From positions 3,286,001-3,350,000 of the forward strand of contig NZ_JAUSXB010000001.1 in the NCBI RefSeq assembly GCF_030823375.1: 64,000 nucleotides of DNA, written 5' to 3'. Source of the stretch: Pseudarthrobacter siccitolerans. Its GTDB lineage: Bacteria; Actinomycetota; Actinomycetes; Actinomycetales; Micrococcaceae. Position numbers and translations under genes: made by a program. Shown piece after piece: positions 32,482 to 41,739 of the stretch; position 1 is the first letter of the stretch, and every line of letters starts with the position of its first letter. Under the pieces are notes generated by a model. It searched no databases. It was given only the letters and a program-made list of their open reading frames with translations, and had not been told where the DNA came from.

Positions 32482-33512
32482 GAATCCTGCTCTGGCATGT
32501 CCACGGTTCCTGGACGGACGCGTTTGTCCGCGGCCGTCATGAGTACCTCCTTCCGGTCCTGCCGGGGGGTGGTGCCTGGGGACTGGGCCGTGCCGGCAGG
32601 GACTGGCCGGCGTCAGTGCGGGAGGTGGACCTTGGCTCGCTGGACGCGGAGGCTGTTGACGCCGTCGTCCTGCAGCGTCCCGAGGAAATCGATGAAGTTG
32701 CCCGGCTGCTGGGCCGGAGGCCGGGCGTTGACCTGCCCGCGGTGTACGTGGAGCACAACACCCCCAAGGGCGACTTTCCGTTCACCGGGCACCCGCTCGC
32801 AGACCAGCGGACCATCCCTCTGGTGCACGTCACCCACTTCAACAGGCTGGCCTGGGACAACGGATCCGCCCGCAGCCTGGTGATCGAACACGGGATCCCG
32901 GACCCCGGGCACCTGTACACGGGGGAGCTGCCCGAGCTGGGGGTGGTGGTTAACGAACCCATCCGCCGCGGCCGTGTCACCGGCACGGACCTCTTACCCG
33001 CTTTCGCTTCCGTTGCCCCGCTCCAGGTCTTCGGCATGAAGACCGATGGCCTGGCGGCCGCTGCGGGAATTGAAGAGTCCCGGCTCACAGTCCGGGGTGA
33101 CCTTAAAACCAGGGAACTTCACCGGGAACTGGCCCGCTGCCGCGTCTACGTACACCCGATGCGCTGGACTTCCCTGGGGTTGTCCCTGCTGGAAGCCATG
33201 CACCTGGGAATGCCGGTGGTTGCCCTGGCCACCACTGAAGCGCCGCGGGCGGTGCCGCCGGAGGCCGGCGCAGTGTCCGCCGATATCGATGAGCTGTTCC
33301 GCTGCGCGCAGCGGCTGGTCGCCAATCCGGATGAAGCCCGACGGCGGGGCGTTGCCGCCCGGGAGGCGGCACTGGAACGCTACAGCCTGGGCAGGTTCCA
33401 GGACCGCTGGGATGAGCTCCTCGCGGACCTGGACGGCCGGCTCCGGCACTCCGACAGCGGACGCTTGGAAGAGAAGATCCTTGTTCCGGCGCGAGAGAGG
33501 AAAACGCCATGA
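32478..33512 (+). CDS. Glycosyltransferase family 4-like protein
   Basis: A 344-residue GT-B fold protein. The N-terminus [19 protein letters not shown] is followed by [13 protein letters not shown], and the C-terminal domain has the EX7E-type nucleotide-sugar motif in [19 protein letters not shown]. Donor and acceptor are unknown. It starts at an ATGA overlap with the GT9 gene and ends at one with the next GT4 gene, so these transferases are made together. Confidence 0.83.
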   Translation: MRILLWHVHGSWTDAFVRGRHEYLLPVLPGGGAWGLGRAGRDWPASVREVDLGSLDAEAVDAVVLQRPEEIDEVARLLGRRPGVDLPAVYVEHNTPKGDFPFTGHPLADQRTIPLVHVTHFNRLAWDNGSARSLVIEHGIPDPGHLYTGELPELGVVVNEPIRRGRVTGTDLLPAFASVAPLQVFGMKTDGLAAAAGIEESRLTVRGDLKTRELHRELARCRVYVHPMRWTSLGLSLLEAMHLGMPVVALATTEAPRAVPPEAGAVSADIDELFRCAQRLVANPDEARRRGVAAREAALERYSLGRFQDRWDELLADLDGRLRHSDSGRLEEKILVPARERKTP

Positions 33513-34762
33513 AGATCTCCATGATTTCCGAGCACGCCAGCCCGCTGGCGGCGTTGGGCGGAGTGGATGCCGGCGGCCAGAACGTGCACGTTGCCGCGCT
33601 GTCCGAAGCACTTGCCAAGCGGGGCCACCACGTCACTGTCTACACCCGCCGGGATGCAACGGAGCTCCCGGAGCGGGTCCGTGTGGGGCGCCGGCTGGAG
33701 GTGGTCCACGTGGACGCGGGACCCGCCCGGCACGTCCCCAAGGACGAGTTGCTGCCCTACATGGGCGAGCTTGCCGACGGTGTGGCCAGGGACTGGAGCA
33801 GGCGGCCGCCTGATGTGGTGCACGGGCATTTCTGGATGTCCGGCCTGGCAGCCCTGGACGCTGCCCGGCGGCCGGAGCAGGGCTACCGCGTTCCCGTTAT
33901 CCAGACCTTTCACGCCCTTGGCACCGTCAAGCGGCGGCACCAGGGCGCGGAGGACACCAGCCCGGCTGAACGCCGCTGGCTGGAGCCCGGAGTCGGGCGT
34001 TCCGTGGACCGCATCGTGGCCACCTGCTCAGACGAAGTTTTCGAACTCAAAGCCATGGGCATCAACACGGGCAAGATTTCCATTGCCCCCTGCGGGGTGG
34101 ACCTCAGCTTCTTTTCCGCCGACGGTCCGGCGGCGGCCAGGCAGCGCAAGCACCGGATCCTCTCCGTGGGCCGCCTGGTGCCGCGCAAGGGGGTGGACCT
34201 GGTGATCCGGGCCCTGCCCTACCTCCAGGACGCGGGTTTCGAGGACGTCGAACTCCTGATTGTGGGCGGCGGCGCGGACTCGGGTGTGCTCCACGCCGAC
34301 CCGGAGGTCCGCCGCCTGCTGCAGCTTGCCGGGGAACTGGGGGTTTCAGACCAGGTGAACCTGCAGGGCCAGGTGTCACGCGGCGAGATGCCCGGGATTT
34401 TCCGCAGCGCCGACGCTGTGGTGTGCGCACCCTGGTACGAGCCGTTCGGCATTGTCCCGCTGGAGGCCATGGCCTGCGGCGTCCCTGTGGTTGCCGCCGC
34501 AGTAGGCGGCCTCCGGGACACGGTGGTTGACCACGGCACCGGGCTGCACGTGCCGCCACGGGACCCGGAGGCCATTGCCTCCGCCCTGGCCCTGCTGCTG
34601 GAGAACCCGGCCCTGCGGACGGAGCTTGGCACTGCAGGCAAGCGGCGCGCACGGACCAGGTACTCCTGGGACCGGGTGGCCGCCGAAACCGAAAAGGCCT
34701 ATCAGCTGGCGGTGGCTGGCGCTGCCGCCGGCGTTGTCCCGATGGAAGGAGCAGCACTGTGA
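33509..34762 (+). CDS. Glycosyltransferase family 4
   Basis: A 417-residue retaining GT-B glycosyltransferase. It begins [18 protein letters not shown] and has the [18 protein letters not shown] glycine loop. The C-terminal domain carries [17 protein letters not shown] and the EX7E motif [19 protein letters not shown]. It resembles the MshA/sucrose-phosphate-synthase branch in its N-terminal glycine loop. Substrates unknown. It overlaps both neighbours (ATGA upstream, GTGA downstream). Confidence 0.88.
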   Translation: MKISMISEHASPLAALGGVDAGGQNVHVAALSEALAKRGHHVTVYTRRDATELPERVRVGRRLEVVHVDAGPARHVPKDELLPYMGELADGVARDWSRRPPDVVHGHFWMSGLAALDAARRPEQGYRVPVIQTFHALGTVKRRHQGAEDTSPAERRWLEPGVGRSVDRIVATCSDEVFELKAMGINTGKISIAPCGVDLSFFSADGPAAARQRKHRILSVGRLVPRKGVDLVIRALPYLQDAGFEDVELLIVGGGADSGVLHADPEVRRLLQLAGELGVSDQVNLQGQVSRGEMPGIFRSADAVVCAPWYEPFGIVPLEAMACGVPVVAAAVGGLRDTVVDHGTGLHVPPRDPEAIASALALLLENPALRTELGTAGKRRARTRYSWDRVAAETEKAYQLAVAGAAAGVVPMEGAAL

Positions 34763-35502
34763 CTGCGGAATGGTCCCTTCGTGAAGCCGACCTGCCGGTC
34801 CTGGCACGGCCGGCCCCCCTGCCCGCGGTGCTGCCCGGCGCCACCTTTGCGGATCCGGACAGTGCGGAGGCCGTGCGCAGGCACCTGGACAACGTGGTGC
34901 CCGCCCTCGATTCCCTGCGGAGCCAGTCCGGCCGCCTGGCGGCCTGGGGCGTTGAACTGGCACAGCGCCTGCTCCGCGGCCAGCGGCTCCTCGCCGCCGG
35001 AAACGGCGGTTCAGCTGCGGAGGCCCAGCACCTTACAGCGGAACTGGTGGGCAGGTTCGACGGCGAGCGCGTTCCGTTCTCGGCCATCTCGCTGCATGCG
35101 GAATCCTCGGCAATGACCGCCATCGCCAATGATTACGGCTACGACGACGTCTTCGCCCGGCAGGTGCGCGCCCACGGCAGGTCCGGCGACGTCCTGATGC
35201 TCCTGTCCACCAGTGGCAAGAGTCCCAACCTGCTGCGGGCTGCCGAAGCCGCATCCCGCCTGAACGTCACCACCTGGGCGCTCACGGGGGCCGGTCCCAA
35301 TCCCTTGTCCGACGCCTGCGACGAGGCGGTGATGGTTGACGCGCTCAACGCCAACGCCCAGGAGGGGCACCTCATCGCCCTGCACGCCGTCTGCCGCGCC
35401 TTTGACCTGGAAGTGGGCCGGCGCGGCTCCGCTGATCCGCTGGCCCTGACAAACCTTGGTGTGCAAAACCAGGGCCTGCAGAATCGTGGTGGTGTGGCAT
35501 GA
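34759..35502 (+). CDS. gmhA: Sedoheptulose-7-phosphate isomerase (SIS domain)
   Basis: A 247-residue SIS-domain protein. The GmhA signature elements are [51 protein letters not shown] and [16 protein letters not shown]. It converts sedoheptulose 7-phosphate to D-glycero-D-manno-heptose 7-phosphate, the first step toward ADP-heptose. The start is a GTG overlapping the previous stop (GTGA); the N-terminal 55 residues extend beyond the usual GmhA length of about 190. Confidence 0.88.
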   Translation: MTAEWSLREADLPVLARPAPLPAVLPGATFADPDSAEAVRRHLDNVVPALDSLRSQSGRLAAWGVELAQRLLRGQRLLAAGNGGSAAEAQHLTAELVGRFDGERVPFSAISLHAESSAMTAIANDYGYDDVFARQVRAHGRSGDVLMLLSTSGKSPNLLRAAEAASRLNVTTWALTGAGPNPLSDACDEAVMVDALNANAQEGHLIALHAVCRAFDLEVGRRGSADPLALTNLGVQNQGLQNRGGVA

Positions 35503-36875
35503 GGATCGTGGTGGTGGGCGATGTGATGCTGGACGTGGACCTGTCCGGTGAAGCTACGCGGCTGAGTCCGGACGCGCCCGTCCCTGTGGTGGACGTGTCC
35601 GGCGTCAAGCGCCGTGCCGGGGGAGCCGGCCTGGTAGCCCGGATGCTTGCCGAGGACAACTGGCCCGTCACGCTGGTGACGGTCCTGGGTGATGACGACG
35701 CCGGCCGGCAGCTGGCAGCACATCTGGCCGGAGTGCGGCTCGTCTCTGGTCCCAGTGGTTATCCCTCGCCGGTCAAGACCCGGGTCAGGGCAGGCTCCCA
35801 TCCCGTGGTCCGTTTTGACCAGGGGTGCGAAAAGACGCCCGTTCCGGAGGTCAGTCCGGCCATGCTCCGTGCAGTGGAGAAGGCCGGCGTGATCATTGTG
35901 GCCGACTACGGCCGCGGCCTGGCGGCCAATCCGCAGTTGCGGGAGCTCCTGGCCCGGCTGGCGGACCAGGTGCCCATTGTGTGGGACCCCCACCCCGCCG
36001 GGCCGGATCCGGTGCCGGGCGTCGCCGTCGTCACGCCGAACCTGGCTGAGGCGCGAAGGGCCGTGCAGTCGCGCGGCCGGAAGGAAACCGGGCCAACCTC
36101 GGATCCTGCCGCCGCGGCCGGCGGGATCCTGCTGGCGGAATGGGGCAGCAGAGCTGTCCTGGTGACGAAGGGCGAACAGGGTGCTGTCCTGTGCCGGCCC
36201 GGCCGCAGTCCGGAACCAGTTCCCGCTCCGCGGGTGGAAGCCGGTGATCCCTGCGGGGCCGGAGACAGGCTCTCCGCCAGCCTTGCCGTGCACCTGCTCG
36301 CCGGCCGGGAGCTCGACGAAGCCGCGGTGCTTGCTGTCCACGACGCCGCGGATTTCCTGGCCAACGGCGGGGTATCTGCCCTCCCCGATGCCGGGGAGCC
36401 TGCGCCGGTCCAGCGCCGCATCAGCGACCCCCTGCTGCTGGCCCGCGCCGTGCGCGAACGCGGCGGCAAGGTGGTGGCCACGGGCGGCTGCTTCGACCTG
36501 CTGCATGCCGGGCACGTCCGGTCCCTGGCAGCAGCCCGCGAACTGGGGGATTGCCTGATCGTATGCCTGAACTCGGACGATTCCGTGCGCCGGCTGAAAG
36601 GCCCGGAACGGCCCATCATCGGCCAGCATGACCGCGCCGAGCTGCTCCTCGCCATGGAATGCGTGGACGCTGTGATGGTTTTCGACGAAGACACCCCCGA
36701 GGCTGCCCTGGAACGCCTTCGCCCGGACCTCTGGGTCAAGGGCGGCGACTACAAGGGCGCCAGCCTGCCGGAGGCTGCCCTGGTGGAGAGCTGGGGCGGA
36801 CGCTGCGTTACCGTCCCCTACCACCCGGCACGTTCCACCACCGGCCTGGCCGATGCGCTCGCCAAGGTCAGCTGA
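35499..36875 (+). CDS. hldE: HldE-type bifunctional heptose kinase/adenylyltransferase, divergent paralogue 1
   Basis: A 458-residue fusion. Residues about 1-300 form a PfkB kinase ([17 protein letters not shown]; late DPCGAGDRLSASLAV with the catalytic Asp). Residues about 325-458 form a cytidylyltransferase-like domain (GGCFDLLHAGH, His336/His339; KGGDYKGA; ARSTTG). In HldE the first phosphorylates heptose 7-phosphate at C1 and the second adenylates heptose 1-phosphate. The PfkB motif that normally reads GGAxNVAxN is GGAGLVARM here, so the kinase half may have changed specificity. ATGA overlap with gmhA. Confidence 0.87.
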   Translation: MRIVVVGDVMLDVDLSGEATRLSPDAPVPVVDVSGVKRRAGGAGLVARMLAEDNWPVTLVTVLGDDDAGRQLAAHLAGVRLVSGPSGYPSPVKTRVRAGSHPVVRFDQGCEKTPVPEVSPAMLRAVEKAGVIIVADYGRGLAANPQLRELLARLADQVPIVWDPHPAGPDPVPGVAVVTPNLAEARRAVQSRGRKETGPTSDPAAAAGGILLAEWGSRAVLVTKGEQGAVLCRPGRSPEPVPAPRVEAGDPCGAGDRLSASLAVHLLAGRELDEAAVLAVHDAADFLANGGVSALPDAGEPAPVQRRISDPLLLARAVRERGGKVVATGGCFDLLHAGHVRSLAAARELGDCLIVCLNSDDSVRRLKGPERPIIGQHDRAELLLAMECVDAVMVFDEDTPEAALERLRPDLWVKGGDYKGASLPEAALVESWGGRCVTVPYHPARSTTGLADALAKVS

Positions 36876-36928
36876 CAGCCGAGATGAGTTCACGGCAAAG
36901 GTGAGCCCAGCGCAAAGGTGAGCCACCG
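36861..36928 (+). repeat. Degenerate four-copy 17-bp tandem repeat across the hldE stop codon
   Basis: Units: GCCAAGGTCAGCTGACA, GCCGAGATGAGTTCACG, GCAAAGGTGAGCCCAGC, GCAAAGGTGAGCCACCG. The last two share 13 leading bases. TGA occurs at 36873 (the gene's stop), 36885, 36902 and 36919, covering all three forward frames. Confidence 0.65.
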
Positions 36929-36969
36929 GCCCAACCAGAAGTTTTGTTTTCCCGATTGAAAGGAACACC

Positions 36970-37671
36970 ATGACTGCAGATTCGAAATCACCCGGACGCG
37001 TGCTCGTGACCGGAGGTGCCTCCGGACTGGGGGCCGCCGTCGTCGACGCCGTCCTGAAGGCAGGCGGCACCCCTGTGGTGCTGGACCGGGACATCAGCAA
37101 TGTGTCCGCCGTGAAGGCTTTCGAAGTGGACGTCTCGGACCGGCTGGCCGTGGAGGCCGCTGTCAAGGAGGCCGCGGAATCGCTCGGCGGGCTTGAGGCT
37201 GTGGTGACGGCGGCAGGCATCGACCGTTGCGGCAAGCTGGCCGACGTCGAGGCCACGGAATGGGAAAAGGTCATCGGGGTAAACCTGATGGGCACCGTCT
37301 CCGTGGTGCGGGCGGCCCTGCCTTACCTCAAGTCCTCCCACGGCAGGGTGGTGACTATCGCCTCCACCCTGGGCAAGCGTGCCGTGGCCGACGCCACCGC
37401 CTACTGCGCATCCAAGTTCGGAGTGGTGGGCTTCAGCCATGCACTGGCTGCGGAAACCGGCGGAGACATCGGGGTGACCACCATGATCCCCGGCGGCATG
37501 AAGACGCGCTTTTTCGACGACCGCACCGAGCAATACAAGCCGCAGGATGATTCACGGCTCAACGACCCCGCCAACGTGGCCCAGGCAATCCTTTTTGCGT
37601 TGTCCCAGCCCGCCGGGTGTGAGGTCCGCGAAATGCTCATCTGCCATGAGGAAGAGGGCTCCTGGCCCTAA
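36970..37671 (+). CDS. Short-chain dehydrogenase/reductase (classical SDR)
   Basis: A 233-residue NAD(P)-dependent oxidoreductase. The cofactor loop is VTGGASGLGAAVVDAV; the catalytic Tyr-x3-Lys is AYCASKFG (Tyr145, Lys149), with the serine in TIASTLGKR. The substrate is unknown; its position between two HldE fusions suggests a sugar or a heptose-derived compound. It is not an extended SDR and cannot stand in for the HldD epimerase. Gap of 94 bp to the upstream gene. Confidence 0.87.
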   Translation: MTADSKSPGRVLVTGGASGLGAAVVDAVLKAGGTPVVLDRDISNVSAVKAFEVDVSDRLAVEAAVKEAAESLGGLEAVVTAAGIDRCGKLADVEATEWEKVIGVNLMGTVSVVRAALPYLKSSHGRVVTIASTLGKRAVADATAYCASKFGVVGFSHALAAETGGDIGVTTMIPGGMKTRFFDDRTEQYKPQDDSRLNDPANVAQAILFALSQPAGCEVREMLICHEEEGSWP

Positions 37672-37710
37672 ACAGAACGGACCCATGACGGAACCGACGG
37701 GAGGAACATC

Positions 37711-39222
37711 ATGCCCAGCATTGCCACGGATACCACTGCACAAGATTCCACTGCACACCATTCCAGCGCACAGCGGGAACCAACGGACAACAACGGCATC
37801 ACCATCCGCAACCCACGGACGGGTGAGGTCCTGTGGACTGTCCCGGAAGCGGAACCGGCTGCGGTGGCCCATGCCGTAGAGGTGGCGCGCAGCGCTGCCG
37901 CCGAATGGGCCTCCACTGCGCCGGCAGAGCGGGCAGCCGCCCTCCGGAAAGCGGCCAAGGCACTTGAGGCAGCCGCGCGGGAACTGGCCGAGTTGAACTT
38001 CAGCGAAACGGGCCGGCCGGTGGAGGAGTCCCTCGCCGGCATCGGCGCGGGAATTTCCACCCTGGAACAGTATGCCGAGCTGGGTCCTGTCCACCGCGGG
38101 CACAGCCTGCGGGGCAACCGGCTCGCCGCCGACTACACCGTGGCCGAGCCCCGCGGCGTAGCCGTCCTCCTGACCCCCTGGAACGATCCGGTGGCGGTGG
38201 CGTGTGGCCTGATCGGCGCCGCGCTGGTCAGCGGCAACACCGTTGTGCACAAGTCGAGCGAACGCTGCCCCCGGCTGGGTGAAGCACTGGGCGAAGTCCT
38301 TGCGCCTGCCTTTCCGCCAGGGGTGTTCCAGACGGTGTCCGGCGGCGCGGGAGTGGGTGCCCTTCTTGCCCAGTCCGAGGTGGACGTGATCGCGCATGTC
38401 GGCTCGAGTGCAGCCGGTGCGCGGATCGCGAGGGCCGGCGCGCTCACGGGAGCCCACGTCATCCGGGAGAACGGCGGCAACGATCCGCTGCTGGTGGACC
38501 GCGACGTTGACCCCGGGTGGGCAGCCGGGCAGGCCGCGATTGGTGCCTTCAGCAACAGCGGCCAGATCTGCGTGGCAGTGGAGCGGATCTACGTCCATGA
38601 GGACATCGCCGCCGAGTTCTGCGCGGCCCTGGAAGCCGAAGCGGCGCTTCGCAACACCAACGGGACTGTGGCGCCGCTGGTGGATCTCCGGATGCGGGAC
38701 GAGGTCCATGCCCAGGTGGCGGACGCGCTCCGGCAGGGGGCGCGGGCGGTGGAGGGTGGCGCCCTTCCGGACGGCCCGGGCTCCTTCTACCCGGCTACGG
38801 TCCTGCTCAACTGCACCGACCGGATGCAGGTCATGACCGAGGAAACCTTCGGGCCCATCGCGCCGGTGCAGGTGGTGAAATCGTTCGATGACGGGCTGCG
38901 GCTGGCGTGCAGCGGCAGGTACGGCCTGGCCGCCACAGTCCTGAGCGGCAACATCGCTCACATCCAGCAGGCTGTGGCGGCCCTCCCGGTGGGCACCGTC
39001 AAGATCAACGAAGTGTTCGGCGGCGCCCCGGGCGGCGCGGCCCAGCCGCGGGGCGAAAGCGGCGCCGGCTTCGGCTATGGTCCGGAGCTCCTGGACGAGT
39101 TCAGCCGCGTGAAAGTGGTGCACATCGCGGCGCCGCTGGCACTTTCCGATAGTGCGGCCGCGGCTGGCCGGGAGTCCGCTGGTGCCGGCGAATCCGCGGC
39201 TGACGAGCGGGACAGGTCATGA
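37711..39222 (+). CDS. NAD(P)-dependent aldehyde dehydrogenase
   Basis: A 503-residue ALDH-superfamily enzyme oxidising an aldehyde to an acid. Catalytic cysteine is in SNSGQICVAVERIYV (Cys287) and the general base in VIRENGGNDP (Glu253), where most relatives have ELGG. The N-terminal LLTPWNDPV is the substrate/cofactor motif. The first 25 residues are Thr/Ser/His-rich and probably disordered. Followed by hldE2 at an ATGA overlap, so it belongs to the heptose cluster. The substrate is unknown. Confidence 0.88.
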   Translation: MPSIATDTTAQDSTAHHSSAQREPTDNNGITIRNPRTGEVLWTVPEAEPAAVAHAVEVARSAAAEWASTAPAERAAALRKAAKALEAAARELAELNFSETGRPVEESLAGIGAGISTLEQYAELGPVHRGHSLRGNRLAADYTVAEPRGVAVLLTPWNDPVAVACGLIGAALVSGNTVVHKSSERCPRLGEALGEVLAPAFPPGVFQTVSGGAGVGALLAQSEVDVIAHVGSSAAGARIARAGALTGAHVIRENGGNDPLLVDRDVDPGWAAGQAAIGAFSNSGQICVAVERIYVHEDIAAEFCAALEAEAALRNTNGTVAPLVDLRMRDEVHAQVADALRQGARAVEGGALPDGPGSFYPATVLLNCTDRMQVMTEETFGPIAPVQVVKSFDDGLRLACSGRYGLAATVLSGNIAHIQQAVAALPVGTVKINEVFGGAPGGAAQPRGESGAGFGYGPELLDEFSRVKVVHIAAPLALSDSAAAAGRESAGAGESAADERDRS

Positions 39223-40796
39223 GCCTGGACCCGGCAGACCTGCCCGTTCACCCCGACAACCTGCGGCTGGACCCCGCCCTGGTGGACCTGAGCAGCCAGC
39301 GGGCATTATCCGACTGGCTGCCGGGGCGCCTCGCGGCCGAAGAACCCGCCATCCTGGTGATCGGCGACCTCATGCTCGACGGCTGGTGGAGCGGCAGCAT
39401 CGAACGGCTGTGCCGGGAAGCGCCGGCTCCGGTGGTGGATATCCACGTCCGTGAATCCGTTCCCGGCGGGGCAGCCAACACCGCCATGAACCTGGCTGCC
39501 CTCGGGGCCCGGGTGTCCGTGGCCGGCATCATCGGAACGGATGACGCCGGCGAGGACCTGCGCAGCCAGCTCGTAGCCGCAGGCATCGACGTGGCCCACC
39601 TGCACAGCCACCCGGACATGGTGACCACCACCAAGATCAGGATCAGCAGCGGGGGCCAGGTAATGCTCCGCCTCGACGACTCCGCCAAGACGGTGCCGGG
39701 CGAGGCGCTGGCCGCACTCGCCGCTTCGGTGCGCGCCGCCGTCGAACACCAGGGCGCGGTGCTGGTGTGCGATTACGGCAACGGCGTGCTGGCCGATCCC
39801 GTCCGCAAGGGGCTGATCGAAGCCCTCGGGAAGGCCCCGGCTCCCGGTGGGAACCGTCCGCTGCTGGTGGTCGACTCCCACGATCCCCGGCCCTGGGCGC
39901 CGCTCCACCCGGACCTGGTGACGCCCAACGCGCAGGAAACGGCGCGGATGCTGGACCTCCGGCTTCCGGACGGCCAGGACAGGGCGGAAGCGGTCAGCCA
40001 GCACGCGCAGGAGTTGCTGGACGCCACGGGTGCGGGTGCCGTGGTGGTCACCCTGGACCGGGACGGCACCGTGCTGTTAAGGCCCGACGGCGTCACCCAC
40101 CGTACGTGGGCCCGCCCGGCAGCCGAAAAACAGGCTTCCGGTGCCGGCGACACCTTCGTGGCGGCGCTGACGCTGGCGCGTTCGGCCGGGCTGCCGCTGA
40201 CGGCGAGCCTTGACCTTGCCCAGTCGGCCGCGGACGTGGTGGTGCACCAGCCGGGTACGTCCGTCTGCAGCACAGGCCAGCTGAGCCGCTACCTGAAGGC
40301 CTTCGCCGACACCGCACTTGGTGCCGACGAACTGGAACGGCAGCTGGAGCTGCACCGGTCGCAGGGCCAGCGCATTGTCCTCACCAACGGGTGCTTCGAC
40401 GTGCTGCACAGCGGCCATACCCGCTACCTCAACCAGGCAAAGCAGCTGGGTGACGTCCTGGTGGTGGCGCTCAACAGCGACGAATCCGTCCGGAAACTCA
40501 AGGGCGCGGGCCGGCCCATCAACGCGATGGCGGACCGGGCCGCCGTGGTGGCGGCCCTGAGCTGCGTGGACTACGTGACGGTGTTTGACACCCCCACGGC
40601 GGCGCCGCTGATCCGGCAGCTGCGGCCCGAGGTCTATGCCAAAGGCGGGGACTACACCCCGGAAATGCTGGCGGAGACGCCCGCCGTGGAGGAATACGGC
40701 GGCCGGGTGGCCATCCTGGACTATGTGGCCGAGCGGTCCACCACCGCAGTGGTGAAGCGGATCCGCGAGGGCGAGGGAGCCGTGCCCGGCAACTAA
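39219..40796 (+). CDS. hldE: HldE-type bifunctional heptose kinase/adenylyltransferase, canonical paralogue 2
   Basis: A 525-residue fusion. The kinase half has ILVIGDLMLDGWWSG, the intact PfkB motif PGGAANTAMNLAALGA, and ASGAGDTFVAALTLA with the catalytic Asp. The adenylyltransferase half has LTNGCFDVLHSGHTRYL (His397/His400), YAKGGDYTPEM and ERSTTAVVKRI. Together these should yield ADP-D-glycero-beta-D-manno-heptose. The extra 45 residues at the N-terminus are unusual. It closes the cluster; 30 bp of non-coding DNA follow. Confidence 0.9.
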   Translation: MSLDPADLPVHPDNLRLDPALVDLSSQRALSDWLPGRLAAEEPAILVIGDLMLDGWWSGSIERLCREAPAPVVDIHVRESVPGGAANTAMNLAALGARVSVAGIIGTDDAGEDLRSQLVAAGIDVAHLHSHPDMVTTTKIRISSGGQVMLRLDDSAKTVPGEALAALAASVRAAVEHQGAVLVCDYGNGVLADPVRKGLIEALGKAPAPGGNRPLLVVDSHDPRPWAPLHPDLVTPNAQETARMLDLRLPDGQDRAEAVSQHAQELLDATGAGAVVVTLDRDGTVLLRPDGVTHRTWARPAAEKQASGAGDTFVAALTLARSAGLPLTASLDLAQSAADVVVHQPGTSVCSTGQLSRYLKAFADTALGADELERQLELHRSQGQRIVLTNGCFDVLHSGHTRYLNQAKQLGDVLVVALNSDESVRKLKGAGRPINAMADRAAVVAALSCVDYVTVFDTPTAAPLIRQLRPEVYAKGGDYTPEMLAETPAVEEYGGRVAILDYVAERSTTAVVKRIREGEGAVPGN

Positions 40797-40828
40797 GGTT
40801 GAACCATGATTGAAGCGTGGCACGGGTA

Positions 40829-41737
40829 ATGGCAAAAGGCGGAAGGTCAGGCGGCCGGAACAGCAGCCGCGCGGTTGCCGGCGTGGTGGATTTGCCCGCG
40901 GGTTCCCGCCCGAGCGGACCCGTTGAAGGCGTGTACTACATCGACACCGGGGACTGCGAGCTGATCGCGGACCAGGACAACTCCACCGGCTGGCTCCTGA
41001 AGATCAACGGCGTGATGAGCTCGCACATCGACCTCGCGGATCCGCTGTTCCTGGACTTCGAGTACATGCGGTGGATGGCCGCCCTCATCGAGTCGCGCTG
41101 GCCGCCGTCGGCTGTTTCGGGGACCAGGCCCAAACTCCGCGGCCTGCACCTGGGCGGCGGTGCCTGCTCGCTTGCCCGCTACTTCCACGCTGTCTATCCG
41201 GAAGCCCGGCAGGTGGTGGTGGAGCTGGACGGCAAGCTCGCGGAGTATGTGCGCGGCTGGTTCGACCTGCCCAAGGCGCCGCTGCTGCGCCTGCGGGTGG
41301 GGGAGGCCCGCGAGGTCACCGAAACGCTGACCCCGGAAACCCGCGATTTCATCATCCGGGACGTTTTCGCCGGTGCCCTCACCCCGCGTGCACTGACCAC
41401 CGCAGAGTTCAACCAGCACGTCAAACGCGTCCTGGCACCCGGCGGAGTCTACGTGGTGAACTCGGGCGACGCCCCGGATCTCAAGAACGCCCGCGAGGAC
41501 GCCGCCACCATCGCGGCCGCCTTCAAGCACACCGTGATCATCGCGGACCCCGCCATGCTCAAGGGCCGCCGCTACGGGAACATGGTGATGGCCGGCAGCG
41601 ACGTCCCCTTTGGAGATGACCCGAAGCTGCCCCGCCGCCTCCTGGGCGGGGCCGTTCCGGCCCACCTCTGGGACGACGCCCAGGTCCGGGCCTTCGCCGC
41701 CGGCTCACCGGTCCGCCACGACCCGCCGGCGGCCTAG
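40829..41737 (+). CDS. Spermidine synthase-like methyltransferase-fold protein
   Basis: About 302 residues with the spermidine/spermine synthase fold: a small N-terminal beta domain (CELIADQDNSTGWLLKING), then the Rossmann core LRGLHLGGGACSLARYFH, VVVELDGKLAEYVRGWF, and FIIRDVFAGALTPRAL. The canonical GGGDGGxxRE motif of true aminopropyltransferases is changed to GGGACSLAR, so the substrate is probably not a standard polyamine. ATG 40829 is preferred to GTG 40817. It follows hldE2 closely but is probably a separate unit. Confidence 0.75.
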   Translation: MAKGGRSGGRNSSRAVAGVVDLPAGSRPSGPVEGVYYIDTGDCELIADQDNSTGWLLKINGVMSSHIDLADPLFLDFEYMRWMAALIESRWPPSAVSGTRPKLRGLHLGGGACSLARYFHAVYPEARQVVVELDGKLAEYVRGWFDLPKAPLLRLRVGEAREVTETLTPETRDFIIRDVFAGALTPRALTTAEFNQHVKRVLAPGGVYVVNSGDAPDLKNAREDAATIAAAFKHTVIIADPAMLKGRRYGNMVMAGSDVPFGDDPKLPRRLLGGAVPAHLWDDAQVRAFAAGSPVRHDPPAA

Positions 41738-41739
41738 TT

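Noticed and set aside
35139..37295. Very long open frame antisense to gmhA and hldE (over 700 codons)
   Set aside because: It mirrors two well-recognised genes in a GC-rich genome; the translation has no domain and is rich in His, Gly and Arg, as shadows are.
37552..39123. Long open frame antisense to the aldehyde dehydrogenase
   Set aside because: The sense strand has catalytic Cys and Glu motifs; the antisense product matches nothing.
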